A DNA stretch of 64,000 nt from Gammaproteobacteria bacterium (GTDB lineage Bacteria; Pseudomonadota; Gammaproteobacteria; HK1): NCBI GenBank assembly GCA_012103455.1, contig WLWT01000001.1, positions 1,598,001 to 1,662,000 of the forward strand, read 5' to 3'. Below, in pieces: positions 1 to 9,726 of the stretch; position 1 is the stretch's first letter; each line of letters opens with the position of its first letter. Below the pieces are notes generated by a model. It saw only the letters and a program-made list of their open reading frames with translations, was not told the DNA's origin and searched no databases. A program made the position numbers and the translations under genes.

Positions 1-2420
1 ATCTCAAAACTCGTCTCTCCCGTGTATCCAACCCTGGCCACGCGCGCCGGAATGCCAGCGACGTGACCTATGGTTAAGCCCATGAATGGCAGCGCCGAGT
101 GACTCGAATCGACATCCGTTCCCGCAGCGCGCAACACTTCGCGCGCTTTTGGACCGCAGATGCAGACGTTTGACCATTGGCTCGTGACGCGTAAGCAATA
201 CACTTCGAGTTCCGGCCACTCCAACGCCAGTAACCGTTCCATATGCATCTGTACGTGATCCGCGCTACCGGTACCACAAAACATCCAGTAGCGCCCCTCA
301 TCCAGACGAAAAGTAACCCCATCGTCAAGAATGCGGCCATCTTCCCGTAACATCAGTCCGAACCGGCCTTGGCCAACGCGCAGGTTGGCCCACCGGTTGG
401 TGTAAATGCGCTCCAAAAAACTAACAACATCGGGACCTTGAAGCTCGAATTTACCGAGCGGCGAGCCGTCATAAATTCCAACGGACTGACGGCACGCACG
501 CGCCTCACGAGCGATGGCGGCCTGCATGTCTTCACCGGCGCGGGGAAAGTAACTTGGCCGGCGATAATTGGAGCCCGCTTCGAACATCTGCGCACCCTGG
601 GCTTCAATCCAATCGGTCATCGACGTGCGGCGCGCCGGCACCACCAATTCATGTATGTCGTTGCCGGTTATCGCGCCAAATGAAAGCGCTGTGTAAGGCG
701 GCCGGTAGGTGGTTGTACCCACTTCGCCAGGTGATTTGTCTAATCCTTGCGCCAATAAGCCTATGGCGTTGATGTTGCCGAGTTTGCCTTGGTCGGTACC
801 CATACCGGTGGTCGTGTATCGTTTCACATGCTCGACGGACACCAGATTTTCCCGGCGCGCTTGTTCAATATCCTTGCTGGTCACATCGTTTTGAAAATCC
901 ACGAACGCGCGCCGCCGACTCTTACCCGGTAGTTGCCATGCCGATTCGGTACGGTACGGCGTGCCCGCCTCGACTTCCGGAAGAGCAATCGATTCGGCTG
1001 GCGGAAATCCAAGTGCATCCAGCGCGGCGTCCGCTCGCCGCCCTCCATCGCGCAGACATTGAGCGAGGCCGAATTGGTCGCGCGCGGCACCAGCGCTGGA
1101 TTCGGCTTGGATTGGATCGCCAGGCACAAATGTTGCCAACTCCGCGTCATAGATGGGACGCGCGCCCGTTTGCGAAGCCAACTGAACGCGGGGATCCCAG
1201 CCACCGGACATCAAGACCGTATCGCAACCGAGTATGCGTGTTTTACCACCACCCAGCGGCTCAACTATCGCGGCTGTCAGACCATCGCTCCCTTCAATGC
1301 CTACAACGGCATGGCCAAGCAGATGTTCCGCCGCCGCGGGCACCGACGGTGACTGCGTACGCACATCCACCACCGCGACGATTTCGATCCCCAAGCGGGC
1401 AAGTTCATCAACTACTGGATAAGCGCTATCGTTGTTGGCAAACACGACAGCTCGCCTGCCAACCAATACACCATAACGTTTGACATAACCCAGGGCGGAT
1501 TGGAGCTGCATGACACCGGGGCGGTCGTTGTCGGCAAATACCAGTGGACGCTCCGCGGCACCCGTGCACAACAACACGCGTCGCGCCCTCACCTTCCATA
1601 ACCGCTCGTGCAGCCAGCTTGGTGATGGCCAGTTTGGTGATGAGTTTTGTTCTACGACGGTTAGGAAATTGTGGTCGTAGTAGCCAACGCAGGTAGTGTT
1701 TTGTAGATGCACCACATTGGGTCTCTCGGCGAGTTGGCCACTGATTTCGCTTACCCACTCCCCACCCGGTACTCCGTTGATTAAATCGCCGTCTTCAATA
1801 AGCTGGCCACCGGGTTCGCGCCGGTCGTCCACGAGCATAACGCGGGCAACGCGCGCCGCCGCCGTCAGTGCCGCCATGAGTCCGGCCGGGCCAGCGCCAA
1901 CCACCAACAGATCACAGTGATGAAACCGCTTCTCGTAGTGGTGTTCGCCGGGCCGGCGCGGCGCTACGCCGAGTCCCGCGAGCCGTCTGATGATCGGGCC
2001 AAAAAAGTTCCAGCCCGGCCCGCCCATAAAGGTCTTGTAATAAAAACCCGCTGGGAAGAGCGGCGCCAGGAGGTCATTGAGAACGCCAATGTCGAAGCCC
2101 AAACTAGGCCATCGATTAACGCTTCGAGCTTGTAAGCCATTCGTTAGCGGCAATGTGGTGGCGCGCACGTTGGGCTCATCGTCCCGTCCCACCAACTGAA
2201 CCAATGCGTTGGGTTCGTCCACCCAGTGCGTGACTATGCCCCGCGGCCGGTGATATTTGAAACTGCGCCCGACGATACGCACGCCATTGGCGAGCAACGC
2301 GGATGCCAGTGTGTCGCCAGGATGGCCATAGAGCCGGCGTGCGTCGAAGCTAAACTCGAGCTGGCGGCTGCGGTCGATATCACCGCCGGTAGGAGCGCGA
2401 AATGGCCCGCGGCTAATCAT
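1..2420 (-). CDS. soxA: Sarcosine oxidase alpha subunit, 3' end beyond window
   Basis: Large subunit of heterotetrameric sarcosine oxidase, which oxidatively demethylates sarcosine to glycine and passes the one-carbon unit to tetrahydrofolate. The frame is open from an ATG at 2420 to the window edge, about 806 residues of a family near 1,000. Visible parts: an N-terminal ferredoxin-like segment (VGRSFKYHRPRGI, near residue 50), an FAD/NAD Rossmann motif VVGAGPAG near 172, a second dinucleotide-binding stretch (VGRRAVVFANND), and the start of a GcvT-like folate domain from about residue 560. The start overlaps the soxD stop by 8 nt (ATGATTAG), implying translational coupling. Apparent shorter genes on either strand inside this span are shadows. 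Family assignment is secure; the C-terminus is not seen. Confidence 0.93.
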   Translation of the reverse strand, partial: MISRGPFRAPTGGDIDRSRQLEFSFDARRLYGHPGDTLASALLANGVRIVGRSFKYHRPRGIVTHWVDEPNALVQLVGRDDEPNVRATTLPLTNGLQARSVNRWPSLGFDIGVLNDLLAPLFPAGFYYKTFMGGPGWNFFGPIIRRLAGLGVAPRRPGEHHYEKRFHHCDLLVVGAGPAGLMAALTAAARVARVMLVDDRREPGGQLIEDGDLINGVPGGEWVSEISGQLAERPNVVHLQNTTCVGYYDHNFLTVVEQNSSPNWPSPSWLHERLWKVRARRVLLCTGAAERPLVFADNDRPGVMQLQSALGYVKRYGVLVGRRAVVFANNDSAYPVVDELARLGIEIVAVVDVRTQSPSVPAAAEHLLGHAVVGIEGSDGLTAAIVEPLGGGKTRILGCDTVLMSGGWDPRVQLASQTGARPIYDAELATFVPGDPIQAESSAGAARDQFGLAQCLRDGGRRADAALDALGFPPAESIALPEVEAGTPYRTESAWQLPGKSRRRAFVDFQNDVTSKDIEQARRENLVSVEHVKRYTTTGMGTDQGKLGNINAIGLLAQGLDKSPGEVGTTTYRPPYTALSFGAITGNDIHELVVPARRTSMTDWIEAQGAQMFEAGSNYRRPSYFPRAGEDMQAAIAREARACRQSVGIYDGSPLGKFELQGPDVVSFLERIYTNRWANLRVGQGRFGLMLREDGRILDDGVTFRLDEGRYWMFCGTGSADHVQMHMERLLALEWPELEVYCLRVTSQWSNVCICGPKAREVLRAAGTDVDSSHSALPFMGLTIGHVAGIPARVARVGYTGETSFE

Positions 2421-2673
2421 CGCCCCGTGCGGCGGGTCGAATCTCGTGAGTCACGGTGTGGCGTTCGAACACGATCCATCTGCCACAGCCGCGCGCATGA
2501 AACCACTGTTCCGCCGACCAGCCCTTAATGTTGTCGTGGTTGTATACATAGTCCACCCAGGCTTCGTCGCTCAGTGCGGACGGATCAGCCGGACGCCGCG
2601 GTGTCGCCTCGCTCCAGCAGATAAATTCGTCCTCATTGCGCGGCCCGCAGTGAGGACATGGCAGCAACATCAT
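2413..2673 (-). CDS. soxD: Sarcosine oxidase delta subunit
   Basis: Small zinc subunit of heterotetrameric sarcosine oxidase. The 86-residue product begins MMLLPCPHCG and carries Cys6, Cys9, His59 and Cys63 (WFHARGC), the spacing of the family's zinc site. Its length is normal for SoxD. It lies 18 bp after soxB and overlaps soxA by 8 nt, giving the usual B-D-A order. A gamma subunit gene would be expected beyond soxA, outside the window. Confidence 0.95.
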   Translation of the reverse strand: MMLLPCPHCGPRNEDEFICWSEATPRRPADPSALSDEAWVDYVYNHDNIKGWSAEQWFHARGCGRWIVFERHTVTHEIRPAARGDD

Positions 2674-2691
2674 GGATGTTACCTTTCTTCT

Positions 2692-3987
2692 TCAGCGGTT
2701 AAATGACACACCGCCTTCCACCACCAGCCTGCCTTTGGCAAAGCGCTCCAAACCAAACGGCTCAATCCGTTTGTGTGGTTCTCCCTTGGCGATCAACCAC
2801 GCATGCATACGTGCCGCCATCGGCGTAGTTTTGAATCCACCCGCGCCCGCCACATCAACAGTGAAACCTTTGACGGGCGTGTTCGAAATGATGGGGCTAC
2901 CATCGTAGACAATATCTAACATGCCTGCCCAGTGGCGCATCAACTTGACGCACCGCAATATTGGGAACATCTCGGTTACAACGGACGTTACGTATTCGAT
3001 GATGGCGAATGAACCGCGCTGACCGTAGGACGGATAGGGATCCGTGGGGCCACCGATGACCAACTCCCCTTTATCGGATTGCATCATGTAGGCGCCATAC
3101 CCGGTAAATGTGAGCACAGGATCCAGCACCGGCTTGAGGGGCTCAGACACCCACGCTTGCAGCGGTTGGGTCTCGATGGGTAAGCGCACACCAGCCATCG
3201 CCGCAACTGCGCTGCCGTGGCCGGCCACAGCCATGCCAACTTTGGGTGCCTGTATCACGCCGCGCGTTGTCTGCACACCGGTTACCCGATCGCCATCTCG
3301 TAGGATGCCGGTAACCTCGCAGTTTTGGATGATGTCTACCCCATAGGCATCCGCCATGCGAGCAAAACCCCATGCCACCGCATCGTGGCGCGCCAACATC
3401 GCGTCCGGTTGGCGCACACCGCCGAACACTTCCATGCGTGGGTTTTTGGGGTATTCAAAAATGGGCACGTAGCGCTTGATGCCGCGAAGATCTAGAAACT
3501 CATAATTGGCACCATACAGATGCATGGTATTGGCCATGCGCGTTGCGGTGCGGGCGGCCGCGGAGCTTTGTAAAAACACCACCATACCGCGCTTACTCAC
3601 CATCAAGTTGTAGTTGAGCTCGCGTGATAGCTGCCTATAGAGTTCCATCGATTCTTCGTGAAACGGAACACTGGGCGGGCGTACATAGTTAGAGCGAATG
3701 GTCATGGTGTTGCGGGCCGTATTGCCGCCGCCTAACCATCCCTTTTCCAACACGGCAATGTTGTTCATGCCGTGATCGCGGGCGAGAAAGTACGCCGCCC
3801 CTAGCCCGTGCCCACCGCCACCGATAATGACCGCGTCGTAACGGGGTTTGGGATCCGGACTTCGCCACTTCCGCTGCCAGTTGCCTTCGTGTGCAAGAGC
3901 GTTTCGCAGCAATGAGAAGATCGAATATCGGCGAAGGCCGTCTGCCGACGCACGTGATACTTTGGGCCGATCGCTGATATCAGTCAT
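2692..3987 (-). CDS. soxB: Sarcosine oxidase beta subunit
   Basis: FAD-dependent catalytic subunit (431 residues) of heterotetrameric sarcosine oxidase. The N-terminal dinucleotide fold shows DAVIIGGGGHGLGAAY at about residues 51-66, followed by a DAO-type fold. The segment RHDAVAWGF near 200 is where family members carry the histidine that binds FMN covalently at the interface with alpha. It is first in the soxBDA run and lies 39 bp after a TRAP permease stop, so transport and oxidation are probably cotranscribed. The substrate could be sarcosine or another N-methyl amine; the sequence alone does not decide. Confidence 0.95.
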   Translation of the reverse strand: MTDISDRPKVSRASADGLRRYSIFSLLRNALAHEGNWQRKWRSPDPKPRYDAVIIGGGGHGLGAAYFLARDHGMNNIAVLEKGWLGGGNTARNTMTIRSNYVRPPSVPFHEESMELYRQLSRELNYNLMVSKRGMVVFLQSSAAARTATRMANTMHLYGANYEFLDLRGIKRYVPIFEYPKNPRMEVFGGVRQPDAMLARHDAVAWGFARMADAYGVDIIQNCEVTGILRDGDRVTGVQTTRGVIQAPKVGMAVAGHGSAVAAMAGVRLPIETQPLQAWVSEPLKPVLDPVLTFTGYGAYMMQSDKGELVIGGPTDPYPSYGQRGSFAIIEYVTSVVTEMFPILRCVKLMRHWAGMLDIVYDGSPIISNTPVKGFTVDVAGAGGFKTTPMAARMHAWLIAKGEPHKRIEPFGLERFAKGRLVVEGGVSFNR

Positions 3988-4026
3988 CGCGGTGGTCGGC
4001 CTATGCGCAGGGATAGGTCAACGCCC

Positions 4027-5352
4027 CTAGCCGGCCAACTTCCCATACACGAGGTCGGGCAGGTACGTGACCAGGTCAGGCAGGGCGGCAATGATCACGA
4101 GGATCAGGATATAGGCGAATACGAACGGAATGACCGCGACAGAGATGCGGTCAATACCGAGATTCGTTATTCGCGCAGCCACGAACAGATTCGCGCCAAC
4201 CGGCGGGGTCAGGAAGCCGACTTCGCATGAGATGACCATGATGATCCCGAAGACAATGGGATCGATGCCAAGACCCACCGCAATCGGCAGCATCAACGGC
4301 GTTAGCAAGATGATCTGGGCGATGGACTCGAGGAACATGCCGGTGATGATCAAGATCACCGACATGATCATCAGTAGGACGAAGGGGCTTTCGGTCACAC
4401 CGTAAAGGGCTTCGCCAATCATGTCCGGGACACTCATCAAGCTCATGAGTTCTCCGAACGCTTTCGCCGGGCCTACGATGATCAGGACCGCCCCCGATAT
4501 CATGGCGGTTACCTTCAGGCACGCTACGATCTTCTTGAAGGTCAATTCGCGGTAGGCGAAATGGCCGATGATCAGCGCATAGACGACGGCGACCGAGGCC
4601 GCTTCGGTGGGGGTGAAAATGCCCGAGTAGATCCCGCCGAGAATGATTATAGGTGCGAGCAGCGCCCATTTACCGGCCAGGAATGCGCGATATACGCGCT
4701 CCCAGGAGAACGTAGTGCCGTCCCCGATGTAGCCGCGCTGGCGCGCAATTAGGTACGTGCACAACATCAAGGCCGCGCTGGCCACCACCCCGGGCAGGAA
4801 GCCTGCGAGAAACAGGCGCGGAATCGACTGCTCGGCAACGATGCCGTAGATGATCATCAGGTTGCTGGGCGGGATGAGGCTGCCGAGCGCTCCACCTGCG
4901 GCGGCGATCGCACCACCATGCGCGGGGTCGTAGCGTTGCTTGACCATGGATGGGATCATCACCGCACCGATTGCGGCGGTGGTCGCCGGTCCCGAACCGG
5001 AAAGGGCGGCGAAGAACGTACATCCCAGCACCGCAACGAGTCCCAGGCTGCCAGTGATATTGCCGATCAACGATGTCGCCATGCCGACGATTCGCCGTGC
5101 CATGCCGCCTTGTTCCATCAGCGACCCGGCGAACACGAACAGGGGTACGGTCAGCAGCGGAAAAGGTTCCACCCCGGTGTACATAGCTTGCGCGATGGCG
5201 ACGAAGGGAAAGTCCAAAAAGACGTAGCCGATGACAGTGCCGATGGCCACGGCGAACGGAATCGGCAGGCCTAGAATGATCATCAGGACCATCGCCCCGA
5301 ACATGATCAGGGCCTGGGTCAACTCGGAATATTCGTAGATGAACTCAAACAT
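4027..5352 (-). CDS. TRAP transporter large permease (DctM family), copy 1
   Basis: Inner-membrane large subunit of a TRAP transporter, which drives sodium-coupled uptake of a solute handed over by a periplasmic binding protein. The product has 441 residues, about a dozen hydrophobic segments, and the family features LTVPLFVFAGSLMEQGG and a central GPATTAAIGAVMIPSM loop. It starts 4 bp after the dctQ stop and is followed by soxBDA. The position before sarcosine oxidase suggests import of an N-methylated amino acid or amine (inference). Confidence 0.94.
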   Translation of the reverse strand: MFEFIYEYSELTQALIMFGAMVLMIILGLPIPFAVAIGTVIGYVFLDFPFVAIAQAMYTGVEPFPLLTVPLFVFAGSLMEQGGMARRIVGMATSLIGNITGSLGLVAVLGCTFFAALSGSGPATTAAIGAVMIPSMVKQRYDPAHGGAIAAAGGALGSLIPPSNLMIIYGIVAEQSIPRLFLAGFLPGVVASAALMLCTYLIARQRGYIGDGTTFSWERVYRAFLAGKWALLAPIIILGGIYSGIFTPTEAASVAVVYALIIGHFAYRELTFKKIVACLKVTAMISGAVLIIVGPAKAFGELMSLMSVPDMIGEALYGVTESPFVLLMIMSVILIITGMFLESIAQIILLTPLMLPIAVGLGIDPIVFGIIMVISCEVGFLTPPVGANLFVAARITNLGIDRISVAVIPFVFAYILILVIIAALPDLVTYLPDLVYGKLAG

Positions 5353-5356
5353 GTGA

Positions 5357-5917
5357 CTAGACCGAGGTGGCTTCGGCGTCCGTCGAGTCCGGGCGTGGTA
5401 AGTGGACCGGTTCGCCGTACTTCCACCAGCGGTAGTACACCTGCATGATACGCAGCGTCATCAAACCGAATCCGACAACCAGACAGAGGTAAGGCCATTT
5501 CTGGTCGATACCGAGCGCGGGTGACTCGTACTTGTTCTCCCAAAAAGATATTTCCAGCAGCACGCTCTGCCAGGTCAGGAAGATGCCGAACACAAACCAG
5601 ATGAGATCACTCAAAACACTGAGCCCGGCCGCGATGACTCGTGGGAACAGGTTGATGAAGTTCATCACACGGATATGCGCGCGTTCGCGCACGGCCCATG
5701 AACAGGATAGATAGACCGACCACAGCATCGCGTACACGGCGATCTCATCCGACCAGGACGTCGGAGCGTTAAAAACATACCGCAAGACCACCTGTAGGAA
5801 CACGAGTGTTGTCATCACCAGCACGCAGATGCCAGCCAGCAACTCCTCCAGGTGCCGTTCAATCGCCTCGAGCACGGGTCTTCCTCGCCGGACCAACGGA
5901 CCGGGGGGCCCGCTCAT
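5357..5917 (-). CDS. TRAP transporter small permease (DctQ family), copy 1
   Basis: Four-helix small membrane subunit of the TRAP system. The family signature is visible as VVLRYVFNAPTSWSDEIAVY, with later helices around WSVYLSCSWAVRERAHIRV. The frame is open up to 5995, but the codons before 5917 run through an intergenic hairpin, so I prefer the internal ATG at 5917 (MSGPPGPLV; 186 residues). An ATG at 5950 is the alternative. It sits between dctP and dctM in the standard P-Q-M order. Confidence 0.88.
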   Translation of the reverse strand: MSGPPGPLVRRGRPVLEAIERHLEELLAGICVLVMTTLVFLQVVLRYVFNAPTSWSDEIAVYAMLWSVYLSCSWAVRERAHIRVMNFINLFPRVIAAGLSVLSDLIWFVFGIFLTWQSVLLEISFWENKYESPALGIDQKWPYLCLVVGFGLMTLRIMQVYYRWWKYGEPVHLPRPDSTDAEATSV

Positions 5918-5967
5918 GGTTATTTCGCCGCAATGGCCACCGCCACGCATGTACGCAAAGATCACTG

Positions 5968-5993
5968 CCGGCAGCCGGTAACTGGCTGCCGGC
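5968..5993 (-). promoter_or_regulatory. Intergenic stem-loop between TRAP dctP and dctQ, copy 1
   Basis: A perfect 10-bp inverted repeat (GCCGGCAGCC, then GGCTGCCGGC) with a short loop lies directly after the dctP stop at 6009. No T-run follows, so it is more likely an mRNA-stabilising or attenuating hairpin than a full terminator. Such elements are a common way to keep the binding protein in excess over its permease. The second TRAP set has an equivalent hairpin. Confidence 0.6.
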
Positions 5994-6008
5994 ACAGTTT
6001 GAAGCGGA

Positions 6009-7010
6009 CTACTTGTCAGCTTCGGCGGCGATGGCTTGCATCAGCTGCGCATACTCCGGTCCACGCTTTTGCGCGAACGCATCATGCACGACTTTTGCTC
6101 TCGCGATCCACGGCGCCAGTTCCGGCTCGGTAAACTTCACGCCCAGCGCTTCCATTTTCTTACGCACTAGACCCATACCATAGTTCGTGTGGTGGCGCGC
6201 AGCCGCCGTTGCGACCTGCGCCGCCATGTCCAGAGCGGCCCGCTGTTTGCCGTCTAGCTTCTTCATGAACTTGTCGCTGACGAAGAAAGGTGGCGCCAAG
6301 ACGAAATGTCCGGTCATGGCGACATGCTTGGCGACATCGTGGAACTTCTGCGAGTACATGACATCAATGGGCAAATCACCGCCGTCCACGGTTCCGGTCT
6401 GCGTCGCGGTCAGCGCTTCAGACCAAGCGATCGGCACTGGATCGGAACCGAACGCAGTATAGGTATCGACCATTACGACGTTCTTCGGAACGCGATACTT
6501 GAGCTTGGCGAAATCGTCGAGATCATTGATCGGATGTTTGGTGTTGTAGATATGCCGGAACGAGAACAGCGGGATCGACACCAGGTGCACGCCCGCTTCC
6601 TTCGGCATGTCACCCCAGATCATCCGGCCCACAGGGCCGTCGGCAACCCGCACAGCGTGCTCGTAGTTCCGGATCATGTAGGGCAACACGAGCAGGTCGA
6701 TCTTCGGGTAGAACGGCCCCGCGTTGTTCTGCGCGATCAGGGTCCCGTCAAGTGTGCCGAGTTGCAGCTTTTTAAATTGCTCCTGTTCACTGCCCATTTT
6801 GTGGCAACAGTGCACTTTTACCTTCACGGTACCGCCCGAGAGCGTTTCGAACCGCTCCGCGAAGGTATTCATGAAAGTACCGTACGGATGGCCCTCGGCA
6901 ACCGAGTAGCCGATGTTCATCCGCACTTTCTTGGCCACGGCGGGACCAGAGAGCATCAGCGCGGCTACCGCAATGGCAGCCGGCCCGATCAGTGTTCTAA
7001 TGTTGGACAT
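6009..7010 (-). CDS. TRAP transporter substrate-binding protein (DctP family), copy 1
   Basis: Periplasmic solute receptor of 333 residues with a clear Sec signal peptide (hydrophobic stretch ending GPAVA at about residue 26). The core includes LKYRVPKNVVMVDTYTAFGS, with the arginine that usually contacts a carboxylate, and TQTGTVDGGDLPI, the typical DctP hinge segment. The ATG at 7010 has a strong ribosome site (GGAGAGGAG) upstream. It follows the FadR-type regulator gene by 67 bp and heads the P-Q-M set that precedes soxBDA. Confidence 0.94.
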   Translation of the reverse strand: MSNIRTLIGPAAIAVAALMLSGPAVAKKVRMNIGYSVAEGHPYGTFMNTFAERFETLSGGTVKVKVHCCHKMGSEQEQFKKLQLGTLDGTLIAQNNAGPFYPKIDLLVLPYMIRNYEHAVRVADGPVGRMIWGDMPKEAGVHLVSIPLFSFRHIYNTKHPINDLDDFAKLKYRVPKNVVMVDTYTAFGSDPVPIAWSEALTATQTGTVDGGDLPIDVMYSQKFHDVAKHVAMTGHFVLAPPFFVSDKFMKKLDGKQRAALDMAAQVATAAARHHTNYGMGLVRKKMEALGVKFTEPELAPWIARAKVVHDAFAQKRGPEYAQLMQAIAAEADK

Positions 7011-7077
7011 GGGGTGCTCCTCTCCTATCTGAAGGTTGTGGATGCCGAATTGGCTTCGGTAATGTAACAGCCAGCCG

Positions 7078-7827
7078 CTACCGATCCCGAACCTTGTCAG
7101 TGATCCGCCTCTGCGCCCGATTCAGGTGATAACGCATCGCCAGGTCCGCGCCCTCCCCGTCTCGCCCAGCAATAGCGTCGTAAATTGATTCATGCTCTTC
7201 GTACACGCGCCGCATTCGCTGCGCCGATCCGCGTGTGGTGATGCCAAGTGAAATGCGAAGCAGAGCGTCAATCGCGGTATGCAGCGAACTCAAGATCGTC
7301 ACGAAGTAGTCATTGTTCGCCGCTTTGGCAACCGCCAGGTGAAATTCGAAGTCAGCGTGCTCGGCGCCGCCCTCACCGTCCATCGCGGCTTTGAACGCAC
7401 TCAGTGCCGACTCGATCTGTGCTACCGACTGCGGCGCTCCTCGCTGCGCCGCAAGGCGTGCCGCGGCGCCTTCTATAGAAAGGCGCACTTCGAAACAGCG
7501 CATTACACCGGCCAGATCCGAAGGCTCCGCGAACCGAATGAGTCCCGGTGGCGGCCGGCGTTCGATGAACGAGCCCACCCCCTGACGAGTGTGAATCAAG
7601 CCGTCTGCTTGCAGGCGCATTAGCGTCTCGCGAATGACCGGGCGCGAGACACCGTAAGCCCGGCACAGCTCGTTTTCGGACGGAAGCTTGTCACCCGCCT
7701 CCAGCGCGCCCGAAACGATGCGCTCCACGATCTGGCCGTACAGACGGTCGGCCAGACGTTCGCGCTTCTCCAACCTTGGGGCCAGGCCGGGGTGGGGTGA
7801 GGCGAAGCTGCCAGGCGTGAGAGCCAT
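7078..7827 (-). CDS. FadR-subfamily GntR transcriptional regulator
   Basis: 249-residue ligand-responsive DNA-binding protein. The N-terminal winged helix-turn-helix spans about residues 25-90 (LPSENELCRAYGVSRPVIRE) and the C-terminal FCD all-helical domain holds the metal or carboxylate site residues (ADFEFHLAVAKAANN, then EEHESIYDAI). It lies between two complete TRAP sets on the same strand, 10 bp after the second dctM. It is therefore the likely local regulator of both transporters and perhaps of soxBDA. The effector is unknown. Confidence 0.92.
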   Translation of the reverse strand: MALTPGSFASPHPGLAPRLEKRERLADRLYGQIVERIVSGALEAGDKLPSENELCRAYGVSRPVIRETLMRLQADGLIHTRQGVGSFIERRPPPGLIRFAEPSDLAGVMRCFEVRLSIEGAAARLAAQRGAPQSVAQIESALSAFKAAMDGEGGAEHADFEFHLAVAKAANNDYFVTILSSLHTAIDALLRISLGITTRGSAQRMRRVYEEHESIYDAIAGRDGEGADLAMRYHLNRAQRRITDKVRDR

Positions 7828-7837
7828 GAACGCGTGA

Positions 7838-9121
7838 TCAGCCGTTGACGAGCTGCGGCAGGGTGAGCGATATCTCGGGGATGAAGGTCACCATTACGAG
7901 CGCCGCCAGAATTGCCAAATAAAAAGGCCAGATGGTCCTGACCGCCTTTTCGATGGCAACCTTGCCGACCGCGCACCCGACGAAGAGAACGGATCCCACT
8001 GGGGGTGTGCACAGGCCGATGCCGAGGTTCATCAGCAAAATCATGCCGAATTGAAGCGGGTCCATGCCAAAGCCGGCGACGACCGGCAGAAAAATCGGGG
8101 TACAGATCAGGATAAGTGCCGCCATGTCCATGATCATGCCAAGTAGGAGCAGCATGACGTTGATCATGAGGAGGATCATCACCGGGTCCTCGGAAATGCC
8201 CGTCAGGAATTCGATCATCTTCGCCGGCACCTGGTAGAACGTGAGCATGTATCCGAATGCCGACGCGCAGGCGATGAGCACCATCACCATTGATGTCGTG
8301 CGAACGGCGTTCACCACGGCGAGCTTGAATCCACGCAAAGTGAGAGAGCGATAGACCAGGGCAGTGATGACAAGCGCATAGAGGGTGCCAAACGCGCCGG
8401 ACTCTGTCACTGTGAACACGCCGCTCAATACGCCACCCACGATGATGACCGCGGTCAACAGACCAGGCAGCGCCGCCACCGCATGTAAGACAAGCGCTGT
8501 CCAACCAGGAAACTTCTCGGCGGTGTAGCCCTGGCGGACGGCGACCACGTACGCGGCCGCTGCCAGGCACACGCACATCAGGACTCCCGGAACGACGCCG
8601 GCCAGGAACAGCGAAGAAATGGATATCCCGCCACCGGTGGCAACGGCGAAGAGAATCATATTGTGACTGGGTGGAATAATGATGCCGGCGATGGAGGACG
8701 TGACCGTCACGTTGACCGCGTAGTCTTCGCTGTACCCCTTTTCCTTCATGACCGGAATGAGGATGGAACCGAGCGCCGACACATCGGCGACGGCCGAACC
8801 AGAGATTCCGCCGAAAAGCATTGATGAAAAGACGTTGACGACGCCGAGCCCACCACGAACGGCGCCCACGGCAGACGAGGCAAACCGGACTAGACGGGCG
8901 GCAATGCCACCATGGAACATGAGCTCACCGGCGAATATGAAGAAGGGGATCGCGAGCAGGGAGAAGACGGTCACTCCGGACACGATCCGCTGGAAGGCAA
9001 CAATGAGCGGAAGCCCTTCGTAGAAGAACGCTGCTACGGCGGCGATGCCGAGCGCAAATGCTACCGGTGTCCCGATGACGACCAGTAGTGCAAAGAGACC
9101 GAGCAAAACGGCAAGCCCCAT
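7838..9121 (-). CDS. TRAP transporter large permease (DctM family), copy 2
   Basis: 427-residue polytopic permease. Family features include LLAIPFFIFAGELMFHGGIA near residue 55 and the loop SGSAVADVSALGSILIPVM. It differs clearly in sequence from the permease at 4027-5352, so this is a second transporter rather than a recent duplicate. A Shine-Dalgarno-like GGAG 9 bp before the ATG lies within a 12-bp tandem duplication that also covers the dctQ stop codon. Confidence 0.94.
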   Translation of the reverse strand: MGLAVLLGLFALLVVIGTPVAFALGIAAVAAFFYEGLPLIVAFQRIVSGVTVFSLLAIPFFIFAGELMFHGGIAARLVRFASSAVGAVRGGLGVVNVFSSMLFGGISGSAVADVSALGSILIPVMKEKGYSEDYAVNVTVTSSIAGIIIPPSHNMILFAVATGGGISISSLFLAGVVPGVLMCVCLAAAAYVVAVRQGYTAEKFPGWTALVLHAVAALPGLLTAVIIVGGVLSGVFTVTESGAFGTLYALVITALVYRSLTLRGFKLAVVNAVRTTSMVMVLIACASAFGYMLTFYQVPAKMIEFLTGISEDPVMILLMINVMLLLLGMIMDMAALILICTPIFLPVVAGFGMDPLQFGMILLMNLGIGLCTPPVGSVLFVGCAVGKVAIEKAVRTIWPFYLAILAALVMVTFIPEISLTLPQLVNG

Positions 9122-9127
9122 AAGTCG

Positions 9128-9151
9128 ATGCTCCAGTCAATGCTCCAGTCA
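9128..9151. repeat. 12-bp tandem duplication at dctQ stop / dctM ribosome site
   Basis: Two identical 12-bp units (ATGCTCCAGTCA on the plus strand). On the coding strand each unit reads TGACTGGAGCAT, so the duplication doubles both the TGA stop of dctQ and the GGAG ribosome site of dctM. The protein sequences are unaffected. Confidence 0.85.
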
Positions 9152-9694
9152 ACGCTGCGGACGGCGGCTGATTGGGTTGCCATCGGGGACGCCAATCACG
9201 CTGATGATGTGAGACAGCGAGAATGCCACGGTGAGGACACCACAGATAACTAGAGGTACAGCCCTTAGTCCTTCGGGTACGCCCAGCAGAGGAATCTCGG
9301 TGCCCCACTTAAAAGTGGCCAGTTGATACCCGGCCGTGGCCATGACCGCGCCGAATGTGCCAAGAGCCGTGTATGACAGCACGAGGCAGACGATCCGTAC
9401 TATTCGAGGGCAGCGATCGCGAAACAGGGAGACACTGAGGTGCGTGTCCTCATTTATGCCGGTCGCGGCACCAAGAAAAGTGATGTAGGCAACCAGGAGC
9501 AGCGCCACCTGCTCAACCCAGGTCGGAGTGGCGTTGAGCACATATCTACCGAAGACCAACCATCCGAAGATTACTGTCAACACGATGAGCGAAACGCCCG
9601 TCAGCACGGTGATGAACCCAGCGACCGCGTCCAGCGTTCGCCGGTAAAATCCGGCCAGTTGGGAGAACCGGGAACTGCTTGCATCGGAATTCAT
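9149..9694 (-). CDS. TRAP transporter small permease (DctQ family), copy 2
   Basis: 181-residue four-helix TRAP subunit with the signature FGRYVLNATPTWVEQVALLL followed by helices around ITFLGAATGINEDTHLSVSL. A start at 9694 (MNSDASSS) is preferred because GGAG lies a short distance upstream; the frame also extends to 9715. It is part of the second P-Q-M set and is separated from dctP by a strong hairpin. Confidence 0.9.
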   Translation of the reverse strand: MNSDASSSRFSQLAGFYRRTLDAVAGFITVLTGVSLIVLTVIFGWLVFGRYVLNATPTWVEQVALLLVAYITFLGAATGINEDTHLSVSLFRDRCPRIVRIVCLVLSYTALGTFGAVMATAGYQLATFKWGTEIPLLGVPEGLRAVPLVICGVLTVAFSLSHIISVIGVPDGNPISRRPQR

Positions 9695-9726
9695 TGGCGA
9701 TCCGCTCCACCCCACGCGCCAGCGTA

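Noticed and set aside
369..2706. Several plus-strand frames of 60-180 codons (for example 369-683, 933-1483, 2226-2528)
   Set aside because: They are antisense to soxA/soxD, whose minus frame is continuous and homologous throughout. The plus-strand products show no domain.
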